This document shows positions 11,801-22,436 of a stretch of 64,000 nucleotides of DNA, one piece after another. The stretch covers positions 248,001 to 312,000 of the forward strand of contig JACTVC010000019.1 of NCBI GenBank assembly GCA_018417955.1, read 5' to 3'. This stretch comes from Laccaria trichodermophora (lineage: Eukaryota > Basidiomycota > Agaricomycetes > Agaricales > Hydnangiaceae). Under the pieces are notes generated by a model, which did no database searches, was not told where the DNA came from, and saw only the letters and a list, made by a program, of their open reading frames with translations. How positions within the stretch are numbered: the first letter of the stretch is position 1; the number at the start of each line of letters is the position of its first letter. The translations under genes and the position numbers were made by a program.

Positions 11801-11819
11801 GCCAATTCACCTCACTCAT
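8806..11819 (-). pseudogene. Polytopic membrane protein of unknown function, copy 1, split by a hAT-like element
   Basis: The 5' part (start ATG at 11819, first residues MSEVNWPSPYSWHSGF) is at 11709-11819. The rest is at 8806-9821, with 9822-11700 being the inserted element. Exons continue with the segment KVFVSTSTNLLFYILMLG, then a hydrophobic exon (CLSWIFAAICFTVSFNCL), then two further hydrophobic stretches, ending KKIVAGVKPWDLY and TAA at 8806-8808. The exon following the hydrophobic exon can begin after CTCTAG, in frame. Several membrane helices are predicted from hydrophobicity. The family was not recognised. A second copy lies 5.7 kb away on the same strand (14482-15599). The insertion sits in coding sequence and should destroy the product. 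Confidence 0.75.
9822..11700. mobile_element. Non-autonomous hAT-like DNA transposon (1,879 bp)
   Basis: It is flanked by a perfect 8-bp direct repeat, ATGGATGG, at 9814-9821 and 11701-11708. Its ends are imperfect inverted repeats: CAAGGGGGTTCCAGGAT on the left, and CAAGGGGTTTCGGGAT as the reverse complement of the right. An 8-bp target duplication with CA-starting ends is the hAT signature. The uninterrupted paralogue at 15481-15500 reads straight through the insertion point, confirming the boundaries. No transposase frame is present. The interior is AT-rich with several copies of palindromes like TATATGGCCATATA (10330-10480, also 11040). Confidence 0.9.
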
Positions 11820-11849
11820 TAAGTTGGGAGCTGAGTCGGACGATGTCTC

Positions 11850-13227
11850 TCTTTCGCTGAATCTCTGATCGTGTCTTTGTCACGTGGAATCCGGACAAGG
11901 TGGACACTGGACAGGCGGAAGTGGAACTTTCTGCTTTCACTTTGCTTTCACTCTTCCATCATTTTTTCTGCTTTCAACACTCTTTCTGCTTTCAACACTC
12001 CCTCCGAATTTTATTGTCAATTCGTTCGCCCCTCTGTACTCTGTACTCTAACCTACTTATAAACTAATCTGCGTTACATTCTTACTAGAATGGAACATCC
12101 GAATATCAAACAGCGCAAATTCAACTTCTGCCCAAGTCTCGCTGGCCTCGACCTGGAGCATCTAAGGTAGGCGGGAACTATATGGCAGGATTTGAATTCG
12201 TGATCGATCCAATCGCTTCTCAAGACTATTTTGGGAACTATTTCTAACGGCGACCATTAGGTAATGTCCACCTCCAGGACCTACCGAAGCTTGTAATATA
12301 GCACCGATTTCATACAAAAATGCAAGTAGAGTGGATTGCAAGAAATAACATGGAAAGGATTGCAAAAAAAAATGGAATTAGCGGATGACAGTCTTTGTAA
12401 GTGAGGTCAGCGCTCCAGTCGACGAGTCAAATACGCACATACAAAGGCTGGGCGCTTCGACAGCATTGCTGGCGTAGGTTCTGCACATAGAGACAAGGTA
12501 TGTAGAGATGCATGTCTGATTAATTTCCTTCAATTTGATGTTATTTAATTTTCAGAGCTTTCCCAGAAAATAAAAACCAAAATAGAGCATATTCGTGACT
12601 CCTGGTCAGCTGCCATTGGATGGCAGTACAAAATATCAAGACTAGATTGGGTCCGCTGGAGATCAAAAAAATTGGCGAAACTCGCATGGTCGAGGACCTG
12701 GTATATCCAACACAAAACAGTACCAGATCATATGTATTCACGATTTCTCTATTTCTGGGCTTTAGAGAACAATGCTTATCCTAATTCTATTTTTTTCACG
12801 GTGGCCTAATCAGAACGGTGACCATGAGATTTCGACATTTTTTTTTCTGGATTTTTATGTTCCAAACGGACTGTCTGCCATTCATAGCATCCACCTTGAA
12901 AAACGACCACTGAAGAAATCTTCATTACTTGTTTTATATATTTTATGCTGAAGTCGTTGCTTGTTGCAGAGCAAAGCTTTCGAAAACTAATACCAAAAGT
13001 GATAAATTCATATGATAATGTCGAATCTGCCTCACTTCTCCGTCATGTCGCAACTCATGACTGACCAATTATCATTATTATTAGCTCAGAGGTTCACCTG
13101 AAAGTTTATCCCTACTAAAAACAATTTTTACTGTCTTTAAAAAGCCTTGATAGTTGAAATATTATCGACTCCTGACAAGAGAAATAAGATTCGGCAGATC
13201 CCATTAGCGGAAATTGAAATCTCATGG
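11850..13227. other. Intergenic, no gene seen
   Basis: About 1.4 kb of AT-rich sequence between the split membrane gene and the RNase H gene. Only short unsupported frames are present; no repeats or RNA genes were recognised. Confidence 0.6.
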
Positions 13228-13984
13228 ATGGAATGCATGCGTCGGAAATCAAAATTCTGCCATATAGTTCCCGCCAACGCTAAGCATCTCATCACCCAAT
13301 GCCCTACGTGCACTCGCTTCTCCGCCGCTTGCTGTCTCCATCAATCCTTCGGTGGCGATTTGGCTGTACCCAACAAACAAGGTTGCCACCACTTCCAACT
13401 TGTCTTTATCGATGGCGCGTGTTCCAACAATGGTCGGGACGATGCTAAAGCTGGGCTGGGTATGACCATCGGCGACGATGAACAATATTGCTGGAGTATT
13501 GCTGTGAACGATGCGGTAGACCCGGTTGGACCCCGAACTAATCAACGTGCCGAGCTGTTGGCGGCGATAGAAGGTTTGAAGCAATTGGACACTGCGAATC
13601 GACTTGAAGCGATCTACAAAGCAATGGGAAAGGAGGATAGCCACCACAAGCCAGCCAGACGCAACACAGATGAACTGGGTCCTACCTACATCGTCGTGGC
13701 CGATTCTGAGTACGTTGTGAAGGGGATCACAGGATGGTTTCCCACTTGGCGTGTACGTCATTCATAACTTACTCCCCGGATCGCTCATGAATGGATTTGT
13801 TTTAAAGGCCAAAGACTGGCGAACGGCAGCTGGAAAACGACCTACGAACTTGGACTTATTTTTGAAGCTGGATGAAGTTACCGCGAGCTTGGAGAAGAAC
13901 GGCATCACAGTCGGCTTTTGGCACATTCCAAGGGCATATAACCACAAGGCTGATCGCCTGGCGAAGCTTGCAACGGGTGTTTAA
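13228..13984 (+). CDS. Ribonuclease H (RNase HI-type) protein, 233 aa
   Basis: RNase H enzymes cut the RNA strand of RNA-DNA hybrids using two metal ions. Two exons (13228-13752 and 13808-13984) join in phase across a GTACGT...AAAG intron. Catalytic positions are visible: D in LVFIDGACSNNG, E in TNQRAELLAAIEGL, D in VVADSEYVVKG, then H in VGFWHIPR and the last D in NHKADRLAKLA. The sequence TNLDLF between these is typical of the fold. A Cys-containing N-terminal extension of about 80 residues precedes the domain. It is free-standing, without reverse transcriptase around it, so it is more like the expanded fungal RNase H genes than a retroelement fragment. The start is the first ATG in frame (13228). 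Confidence 0.8.
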
Positions 13985-14481
13985 TGTTTACAGTCTCATT
14001 AATAGCTCATAGTGACCACCTTTCAAAGCTGGATCAATAATTCGTTGTATTATAAGTGTAAACCTATCTCCGTACTTTTCTTTGCCTTACTTCCAACCCC
14101 TCGTGATGTCTTCGTCGACGACCAACGACAAGCTAACCATTCTGCGCGTCGCGCTCACGAACACCACCCTCTTCTGAACCAGCATCGCGCCTCTCGCCTC
14201 ATTCTCCTAGAGCTTCATGACATTCGGGAAAATGCTTTTAGAGTAATTGTCCTCGCGCCTACCCACAGCTCTACTCTAAGAAATAATCATCCGGGCTATC
14301 GAGTTACTCTCAAGAGTCCCTTGACCTTTATTCACCGGTGCGACTCGAGCGTGCAGAAATCGGCAAGGGCTTGAAAAACTTCATGGCTACCACCTTGTAT
14401 CCTACCATAATTTTCTGTAAAAACAATGAGACACGTCCATGCAGAATGAAGTTACATCTTGATAAGACAACAGATCTGAAA

Positions 14482-15599
14482 TTAATACAAATCCCATGGT
14501 TTAGACCCTGCAACGATTTTCTTTGCTTTATCTTCCCAAGACTTCCTCATGGCCATGTTTCTCCGTTTGAGCAGGCCTATAACGAAGATAAAGCGGCCTA
14601 CACAAAGTACCATCAGGGCCATTAAGATTTTGAGGAACTTGTAAAACGGGTCTGGTAAATCTTCATAAAATTCAAAGTGGCGGTCGCCACTACAGAAGGC
14701 TATAATAGCGCAGATAGCAGTAAAAATGATCCTTAAAGGTTGTGTTCAGCTGGTCAATGACATCTCCAGAATACTCACCACATCTTGAAGTAGTATGGCA
14801 AAACAAGGATGTCAACATCCCACCACACCCTTGGTGTCGGATCAGAGGGCCTTATTGCTTAGAGCATGGACGTTAACTTAGTGGGTTGACCAGCACAACT
14901 GCTACTTACCAGAACCCATTCAATAGCATTGAAAGTTTCTTTCATGCTGCCAAATTGGATGATTTGTGCCATAGAAAGGATCAGGCAATTAAACGCCGCT
15001 GTAAAGCAAATAGCTGCAAAAATCCATGACAAGCAGAGCCACTTTGGGTCGTGAAAAATCAAGAAAGGAAGTGTAAGGCTAGTATCGCATTCATCTGGCA
15101 AACTGAAAAGATGGATAAAATTTTTGACTTACATGATGGTCAACGCTGACCACATAATCATCCGGGTGCATTCTCGAGTCCTACATTTCCAAGAAGCCGC
15201 CCATCTTTTTTCCAAGGTATACATATGCAACAGGTTAGTCTCTCTGGAAAACGGATCATTCCATTCATCTGAGGCCACCCAATTCGCACGAGCTTTCTGG
15301 AACCCTGGGCAGCTTTCTGTTTCCATTGCGATCAGATATATTTCTTGTCTAGACAATTCATCAAAAACCCGGTCGGCCACCAGACAAACATTATGGCGAG
15401 CATAGTATGGGAGGCCTAACGTGAGAATGTAGAATAGCAAGTTCGTTGATGTTGATACGAAGACCTTGAAGGATTCGCAGGAAATAGATGGTGGTTGTTC
15501 AGCTTTTTCGTAATATTGATATTCATTCCCGAAGGGCAATATACCCTCACGGAAACCCGAATGCCAGGAGTAAGGCGACGGCCAATCCACCTCATTCAT
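14482..15599 (-). pseudogene. Polytopic membrane protein of unknown function, copy 2
   Basis: This parallels copy 1 almost throughout, without the hAT insertion. The start ATG at 15599 gives MNEVDWPSPYSWHSGF. The first exon ends ...ALTI at a GTAAGT donor; exon 2 begins LPDECDTSLTLP and carries a helix (CLSWIFAAICFTAAFNCL). Later exons include DVDILVLPYYFKM and a terminal pair of helices, ending KKIVAGSKPWDLY and TAA at 14482-14484. At the exon 2/3 junction copy 1 has CTCTAG then GCAGTTGGG, while copy 2 has CTCTAAGCAATAAGG. These G-to-A changes remove the acceptor and bring in a TAA, so this copy may also be dead unless another splice site is used. It is divergent from BUD13, with about 170 bp between start codons. 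Confidence 0.6.
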
Positions 15600-15767
15600 C
15601 AAGTTAGGCATTGAGTTGGATGATGTGAAAAGCGCATGTCTCTCGTTTTTGACAGTGTCGCACATCTCTGACACTCACGTAATAAGCTACACGTGACACG
15701 CGATACTCAAGTCACTGTGAACTCCAACTTCGTTTGTCCAACGTAACTCGTTTGCTTGCCCACTATA

Positions 15768-16812
15768 ATGTCGCACTTGAAAGCATACCTCGCTGAAAAT
15801 TACATGTCGGGACCAAAGGCCGATGCTATTCTCTCCCGAACATCAAAACCGAAGAAGAAAAAGCGCAAAGTCGACTCGGAAAGTACACCTGGCACTGCCA
15901 TGATTCGCGATGAGGATGGCGGCTGGGGGGAACAAAACAAAGAAGACAACGAGGATTTGTCAGAAGCCGTTATTGAGAAGGATAGAGGGTTCAAGAAACG
16001 CAAGGTTGTCCAAATGGAAGCGGAATCGAGCTGGGTTACTTTGCAACAAGGCACGGGGACTGCCATTAAAGAAGAGAGCCCGCCTCCAGCGGCGGACGAG
16101 CAACCGCAAGTCGTTGAAACACCGTTTGTTGGTGGGCTTGTGAGCGCTGCGCAGCTGAAGAAAGTCCTTCCTCAAAACCAGATGGCCAAATCTGAAGACT
16201 TGACGGTCGATGAAATTGCGCGTGCTCAAGAAACCGTATACCGTGATGCAACAGGCAAAAAAATCGATACGAAGGCCGCTAGGGCGGAGGCTGCGCGTCT
16301 AAAGCGAGAGCGTGAAGAGAAGGAGGCGCAAAAGATGGAGTGGGGGAAAGGTTTGGTGCAAAGAGAGGAGCAGGAGAAACGTCGGTTAGAGCTAGAAAGG
16401 CAGAGGGGAAAAGCGTTTGCTAGGCATGCGGATGACAAGGATTTGAACGAAGAACTCAAAGCGAAGGAACTTTGGAACGATCCAGCTGCTGCATTCTTGA
16501 CGGTTCGTTTCACGCTTCAGTAATTCCGTTCTTTAGTCCTGATCAGTTTCGTCTGTTTACAGAAAAAGCAAGTCAAAGGTCTTCGTAAACCACAATACTC
16601 CGGCCCTCCACCTCCGCCGAACCGATTCGGAATTAAGCCAGGGTACAGATGGGATGGTGTTGGTGAGTTGCATCTACAAGTACATCTGCCTGGGTTTCAA
16701 ACCATCCTTCTTAGACCGAGGAAACGGGTTTGAAAAGAAAGTCTTCCAGTCGGCGAACGCTAAGAAACGATTGGGCGCCGAAAGCTACCAGTGGAGTGCG
16801 GAGGATATGTGA
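15768..16812 (+). CDS. BUD13: Pre-mRNA-splicing factor CWC26 / Bud13 homologue, 310 aa
   Basis: Bud13 is a subunit of the RES (retention and splicing) complex that acts on the activated spliceosome. Three exons (15768-16502, 16563-16662, 16715-16812) join in phase with GT-AG introns. The N-terminus ([13 protein letters not shown]) and the C-terminal block ([20 protein letters not shown], then [12 protein letters not shown] and SYQWSAEDM) match the conserved ends of the family. The middle is Lys/Glu-rich and coiled, with a nuclear-localisation-like run PKKKKRKV near residue 28. The next in-frame upstream codon, TTG at 15756, is not needed as a start. Strong family match. Confidence 0.95.
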
Positions 16813-17224
16813 TTGCATGCTGAATTGCAAACTTCTCATATTACCTGGTTGTAAGCCTCGCTGTAGATTTGTGTCAAACGATGACATTGACATATATACA
16901 CAGGACCAAGCTGAATTATAGCAGACTCATCTTACCTGGACTTTGGCTTTCGGCACAAGCGTTTCTGCAGCTGCGCTTCTGACGGACGGAGCCTGGCAGC
17001 CGCGCAAGCGCCGAACATGATGCCTTCCCATGCAAGGAATGGTGAAGCAGCATGGCTAAGGAAGTTTTTAAAAAAAAGGGTTGCTGAGTGAGTTGTATAA
17101 ATTGAACGAATATCTACACATTACAGGAGTGTCTTGTTCTAGAAAGTGATATTGAAGGCATAGTGTCAATTGTTTGGGCAAACCGGGCCAAGGCAGAAGA
17201 CATGTAAGAGCATTGGAAAATATA
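16813..17224. other. Convergent 3' intergenic region, no gene seen
   Basis: It separates the ends of BUD13 (plus strand) and the HMG-CoA reductase gene (minus strand). No RNA gene or repeat was recognised. Confidence 0.6.
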
Positions 17225-18998
17225 CTACGGGGCTTTTCTAAGGTCGCCAGAAGAAGCACAAGGTGTGAGAGGCGCAAGACCTGGAGGTAGTTTCCTCAGA
17301 GGCACCGAAGAAGGTTTGGTGGTCGATCCAACAGGGGTAGCTGCAATGTTGGTCTGGGATCGATTGTGGGCCATGTGTGCACGAATGAGGTGCCCTGCTG
17401 CGAGGGCGCTGAGCAGAGAAAGTTCCCCGGCCATAACAGCTGCAGCGATGACGCGCGCAAGCGTCTGTGCGTTCTTTCCTGGCTGGGAGGGATGGGCACC
17501 CTTCACACCAAGAAGGTCCAAACAGCCCTGTTGTGGAGCGAGGACGGTACCGCCTCCAACGGTTCCAACTTCTATGCAGGGCATGGAGACGGTCATAAGA
17601 AGATCTTCGCCACCGTTGGTGCTGTATAACACATCAGTGAGAAGCTATTCGTGAACGAGATATGAGACTGCTCACGGTTCCATCAACGTCATGCACATCG
17701 AGCTCTCGACATTCTGTGCAGGATCTTGACCAGTAGCTAGGAATATCGCAGTCAGGATGTTTGCTGCATGGGCATTGAACCCCCCGATGGATCCTGCCAT
17801 CGCACTGCCAATGAGGTTCTTCTTCGTGTTCAAATTGCAGAGTGATTCCACTGTCGTCTTGAGGACGGTCTTGACGACATTCCCAGGGATGACCGCCTCT
17901 GCAACCACACTCTTTCCTCTCCCCTCAATCCAATTGATCGCAGCAGGTTTCTTATCGGTGCAGTAGTTTCCTGACAATGCGAGGACGACCATCTGGGGGA
18001 ATTTCTGTTGCAAGGCCTCAAGGGCTTTCTCCGTGCCCTTTGAGATCATGTTCATTCCCATTGCATCCCCAGTTGCCGTAGTGAATCGGACGTAAAGTGT
18101 GCGTCCGGCCAGCGCCGTCTTCAAGCTTGAGAGCTTGGCGAAGCGTGAAGTAGATTCGAAAGCTGTTTTTATGGTAGCATACCCCTCTTCAGAGGCGATC
18201 CAAGCTTTGGCTTCCGCGGCAACGATGATGGATGGGAAGTCAATGGCAGGCCCACGCGTCATTCCGTCGCGAGTGATAACAGTTGTAACACCTCCACCAG
18301 AGTTGAGAGCTTTGCACCCTCGAGAAGTGGATGCGACGAGGGTACCTTCAGCAGTGGCCATGGGGATGGGGTAGAGGGTACCATCAATATTTAAAGGGCC
18401 AGCTATGCCGAGTGGGATAGGAATGTATCCAACAACGTTCTCGCAGCATGCCCCAAGGACACGAGAGTAGTCGTAGTTCGACAAAGGAATGTCGGACGAT
18501 TCGAGAGTCTGACTGTTCGAGGCACGAGCTAGAAAATAGGTCAGTTTCTCTTCGAGCAGAGGAAGAATAAAACCCACATATCAAGGCTCTGCGGATCCTT
18601 ACGGCCCTTTCCAGTTCATCCGTCCCTAGAAGTTTCTCCAGTGCATAGGCGGCAATTTTACCATGGTTGGCCAACAGGATAATTTCTTCGTCAGAGAGCA
18701 GTGCCAATGACAAGCTAACGGGCTTGGGACCGTTCTCGAAAATGTCAATACATTCTTTGATTGACCTCACCTCTTCCTCATTACTGGATGGAGGGGTCTG
18801 GGGTTCCAGAGAGGATGTATCATCCGGGGAGGATGCATCAGAGGGGGTAGATGAGCCGGAGGATGACAATGGGGGCGTAGGCGCAAAGCCCGTGATGGCC
18901 AAAGCTCGTTTTGCCCTGAGATTACGGTCAACGTCCTCCAGGCTGAAGGTTGGTCGATGAGCGGCCACATAACCGAAGGGAAATCCTTGATCCGACAT
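17225..18998 (-). CDS. HMG1: 3-hydroxy-3-methylglutaryl-CoA reductase, catalytic domain, short form
   Basis: The enzyme reduces HMG-CoA to mevalonate with NADPH, the committed step of sterol and isoprenoid synthesis. Three exons (18998-18578, 18528-17676, 17621-17225) join in phase to 556 aa. The catalytic Glu is in [11 protein letters not shown], the Asp in [12 protein letters not shown], the Lys in [13 protein letters not shown] and the His in [10 protein letters not shown]. Most fungal enzymes have VESSN-CMTLMEP here; this one reads [12 protein letters not shown]. The usual N-terminal half with eight membrane helices and a sterol-sensing domain is absent: the divergent carrier gene starts only about 960 bp upstream. 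One hydrophobic segment, YIQYLLLGLILWYSNC (19350-19410), may be an upstream anchor exon, but its splicing to this start was not resolved. Confidence 0.9.
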
Positions 18999-19962
18999 TT
19001 GATAGAAGTGTATGACCTCTTCTGGGGGTAATGAAAGGCGATTTCTCCTGGGAGATGGAGGAGCGATTATTCAGGCTGAATCCTGAAGTGGAGGATTCTT
19101 GTGACTAGAAATGCAGTAATAAGAGATTTTGGCATCAACCGGGCTGGGACCTGATCCGGAGCAACGACGGCAGTCAAGAGCTTGGCCGCGAGCCATTATG
19201 CTAGGAAGTCCAGAGGTACAATTTCGCATTTCTGGAGTTGCCGACATTGGAAGGGGACGCCGAGGGTGCATCACCGAATTGTTGCTGTTGACGCCTCTTC
19301 TCTTCTCTCGAATAGCGCTTGCAATTCGAATACCACAAAATTAAACCCAATAACAAATATTGGATATATGCTGCAGAGCCCCTCGGATAGAAATCACGAG
19401 ATGCATCTGAAGGCATGTCTTTGGTAGGTATTTGACGCGTTGTCGTTATCGTCGTGAGCAAGCCCAGACAAAGAGCACAGTTTTGAATCCAGACTCGGGG
19501 TAGCAGATCGGCCAATGAACATGAAACAGAGGAAAGAGCGGAAGATGAAAGTGCTACATCCAGGAAGCTAAACATACACCGAAAAGATGGGTTGGTGTTC
19601 GATTCCCACTTTTGAAGTAACTTCGGTGGAGAGAGGATCCAGATTGAGCACGAAGAGGGACCAAAGTACTGAGCCTGAAACAACATCACTACTTGAACTA
19701 TCAGGTGTTTTCAGGGAAATAAGCTCACATACTGTGTATTCACCTGTCCAGGTAGTACCAGGTGAGGAGTTCATGATGTAAGTACAGTAATGTCCATTGT
19801 AATGTCGACGAGGTTGTGCTCCTTCATATTCCCACGCCCTTACGCTGTTGTAGTACATACGTGCCCGACCAGTGCCCGACTCCTAGAAGAGGCTTCTTCC
19901 TGTAACAGAACATTTTTAGGAACCCGTGCCTTGCCAGCAGCGCACATGATTCGGCGTGCTCC
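18999..19962 (-). other. Upstream region of HMG-CoA reductase with possible N-terminal exons
   Basis: On the minus strand, 19201-19560 is open and encodes one probable membrane helix followed by a basic Gln-rich stretch (KRYSREEKRRQQQQ). 19568-19800 contains another coding-like stretch (SVLWSLFVLNLDPLSTEV). These could be 5' exons supplying a single membrane anchor, but no set of splice sites joining them in phase to 18998 was found. The region also holds the promoter shared with the divergent carrier gene. Confidence 0.4.
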
Positions 19963-21188
19963 ATGTCCCCTTCCACTTCGTTGAAACCAGTGGATAGTCA
20001 TACAGGCTTTGAGTTCATCATCCGTTCCGCGTTGGCAGGTGGCTTTGCTGGTGGAGTGGTAAGCAACATTCATGGACTACTTCGCCTCCCGAACCCCTGG
20101 CTGAACATGCTCGTTGACTAGGCAAAGACTGCAGTTGCCCCCTTGGATAGAGTCAAAATCCTATTTCAAACGCATAATGCAGAATTTCAACGATTCTCAG
20201 GTTTACTTAGTGCAACTGCTGTGGATGCCAGAGTCGAAAGCTAACATTGTTCAGGTCCTTGGAGAGGTATTTCTGATGCGCTGCGGTTCATCATACACAC
20301 GCAGGGCGTAAGAGGTCTCTATCAGGTAGGCCAGATGTGCTCTACTTATCTAGAGCTAATCGTAATTATTAATGGACAGGGACACACTTTGACGCTCGCT
20401 CGAGCGATTCCACATGCGGCCATTGGTTACACAGTTTATGATAAAGCAACCCGAGTAAGACATCGACTTTTCTTCTGTTCACGAGTCTCTGACTATGTTT
20501 CTTAGCTGCTAATGCCCACCCCCGAAACTCAAACATCATTCAGGCGGCTCTTAGCTGGCGCAATCACAGGTAATCTTTGCCATACCAAGTTTCATACGCT
20601 AAACGTGCTCACGACAAAGTAGGGGTGTCTGCTATGCCGTTCACATACCCATTCGAGCTGGTTCGTGTTCGTATGGCCATAGAGAAGAGGCACCACTCTC
20701 ATCGTCCCAGTCCGTGGAATGCTGTACGAACTATCTGGACTGAAGGGCGGTCCCGTGGCAGTGTTACCGCATTACCAATTCTTCATTTCTATAGAGGCTT
20801 CACTATTTCGGTACTCGGTACTGTACCTTACCGGGGAGGGATTTTCTTGATATGGGAAACACTGAATGCGCACTCGCGTGAGCACCTCAGTGCCGAAACA
20901 TTGCGTTCACATCAGACTCAAATACATCTGGCGGTTGGGGCAATCGCAGGGACTGTTGCTCAGGTGGCGACTTACCCATTGGAAGTTGTTCGACGTACTC
21001 AACAAGCGAGCGGTGCTGGCTCTCCCGATAGAATGATTGGTTTTCGAGAAACTGTAGCGCGTGTGTGGACGCGGGCAGGATGGCGAGGATTCTTCTCAGG
21101 GTTGGGAATAGGCTTGATTAAGCAGGTCCCGATGCACAGTATTTCATTGGCAGCTTGGCAGATAGCTAAACGGATTCTCGATGTTTAG
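19963..21188 (+). CDS. Mitochondrial carrier, Leu5/SLC25A42-like (coenzyme A carrier type), 316 aa
   Basis: A solute carrier of the mitochondrial inner membrane with three repeats of two helices. Six exons (19963-20058, 20122-20200, 20255-20325, 20380-20454, 20506-20569, 20623-21188) join in phase. The three signature motifs are present: APLDRVKILFQ, YPFELVRVRM and YPLEVVRRTQ. The order AKTAVAPLDRVK...GHTLTLARAIPHAAIGY resembles yeast Leu5 and animal SLC25A42, which move CoA; substrate is inferred from this resemblance only. In the second repeat, about 14 extra residues (TEGRSRGSVTALPILHF before YRGFT) could be an insertion or an unrecognised intron. Divergent from HMG-CoA reductase. Confidence 0.85.
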
Positions 21189-22436
21189 GACGAAGTTGAT
21201 GCACTTCATCACCCAAGTTCCCTCTTGCTTTTCCTCAGTATCACACTCACATTGCTCACAAAGGGTTATGACTGAAGCGGGCTTTATCAAGCTACAGAAT
21301 CTCTACCCCCGACGGACTGTGATTTAGTCACGGCCAAAGGCGAATTCTCGCGAACCAGTGGGACATGGTTATTATATTTGCCTTCGCAAGTGGCAAGACA
21401 GGTTGTTATGACCTGGGGCGCCTAACGAATTTCGAAATCCCTTCAGCCCTACTTATGAAACTTACGGAGTCCCGATGTCTTTTCGAACCGGCCACCGTCG
21501 ACTTGCGGCAGCTCGGAGAGCGATGTCTGTTGCGAACGTTTTATAAGCGACTTCCCATGTCATCTAACATCTGTGTCATCTCAATGTCTACGCCCTCCGT
21601 CTTTCAGCGGCTTTGGGCACGTTCTCATTGAAAAGGAGTCTGCCAAGGATCCATGAGCAGGACAAGCCAAGTTTTCGGGCGTCTAAACTTTCTGGCTGTT
21701 CGCCACTCCGTCACTCGGATGTTGCGCCGCGTTCACCACAAATACTTTCGACTAGCCTCTCCATAGAAGGCACCAATGGTCGTTTAGATTATTTAAAAAC
21801 CTCATGGTTGAAACGTTGACGACTCCGAGACTCGTTGACAAATTAAAACACTATTGCCAAGTCCCCGGCCAAGAGGGCTATAAATAGCAATCCGCTGGGC
21901 GGAATCTATTATAAGTAGGGCACCAGCATCTTGCCAAGCATTGTCGTCATCATTTACGATTCCCTTCCATGTGAACACGCCGTACACCGCCGTCTGATTC
22001 CACCGACCCGACCCACGTTCGTCATGTAACAATGTTCAATTACTGGAAGGAAGGCAGCTTTCGTCGGCATCGCTAATAAACAACCCAAGCCTCGATACCA
22101 ACCAAGGCAACAGCACGATGAGGAACGAAATGTCTTTGCATCTGATTTAATTCAAGTGTGGTTTTTGTTGAGCAAGTGGAAAGCGAACGAACGTGCGGAG
22201 GTACCTCGCGGGCGTAACAAGCCTATCCTGTCGAGTGCCGAGAATTATGATAATTGAGAAGCCACCACAGAGCCGCACGGGGACGCTTGCGCGCGTCAAT
22301 TTCATCAAATTAGAACGTTTTCATCCCGAGGGCTGATTTTATCTGAGTATATAATCTAGCACGAAAGGATACCGTCGCCTTTCCTTCAAGTCGTCGCAGC
22401 GCCTAAGTGACATCCACACATTCTTCGTCAACAAAG
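21189..22436. other. Intergenic region and alkaline phosphatase promoter
   Basis: No gene or repeat recognised over most of it. The last 100 bp contain a TATA box for the following gene. Confidence 0.6.
22348..22354 (+). promoter_or_regulatory. TATA box of the alkaline phosphatase gene
   Basis: TATATAA lies 89 bp upstream of the ATG at 22437, a normal distance for a fungal core promoter. A CT-rich stretch (GTCGCCTTTCCTTCAAGTCG) follows before the start. Confidence 0.55.
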
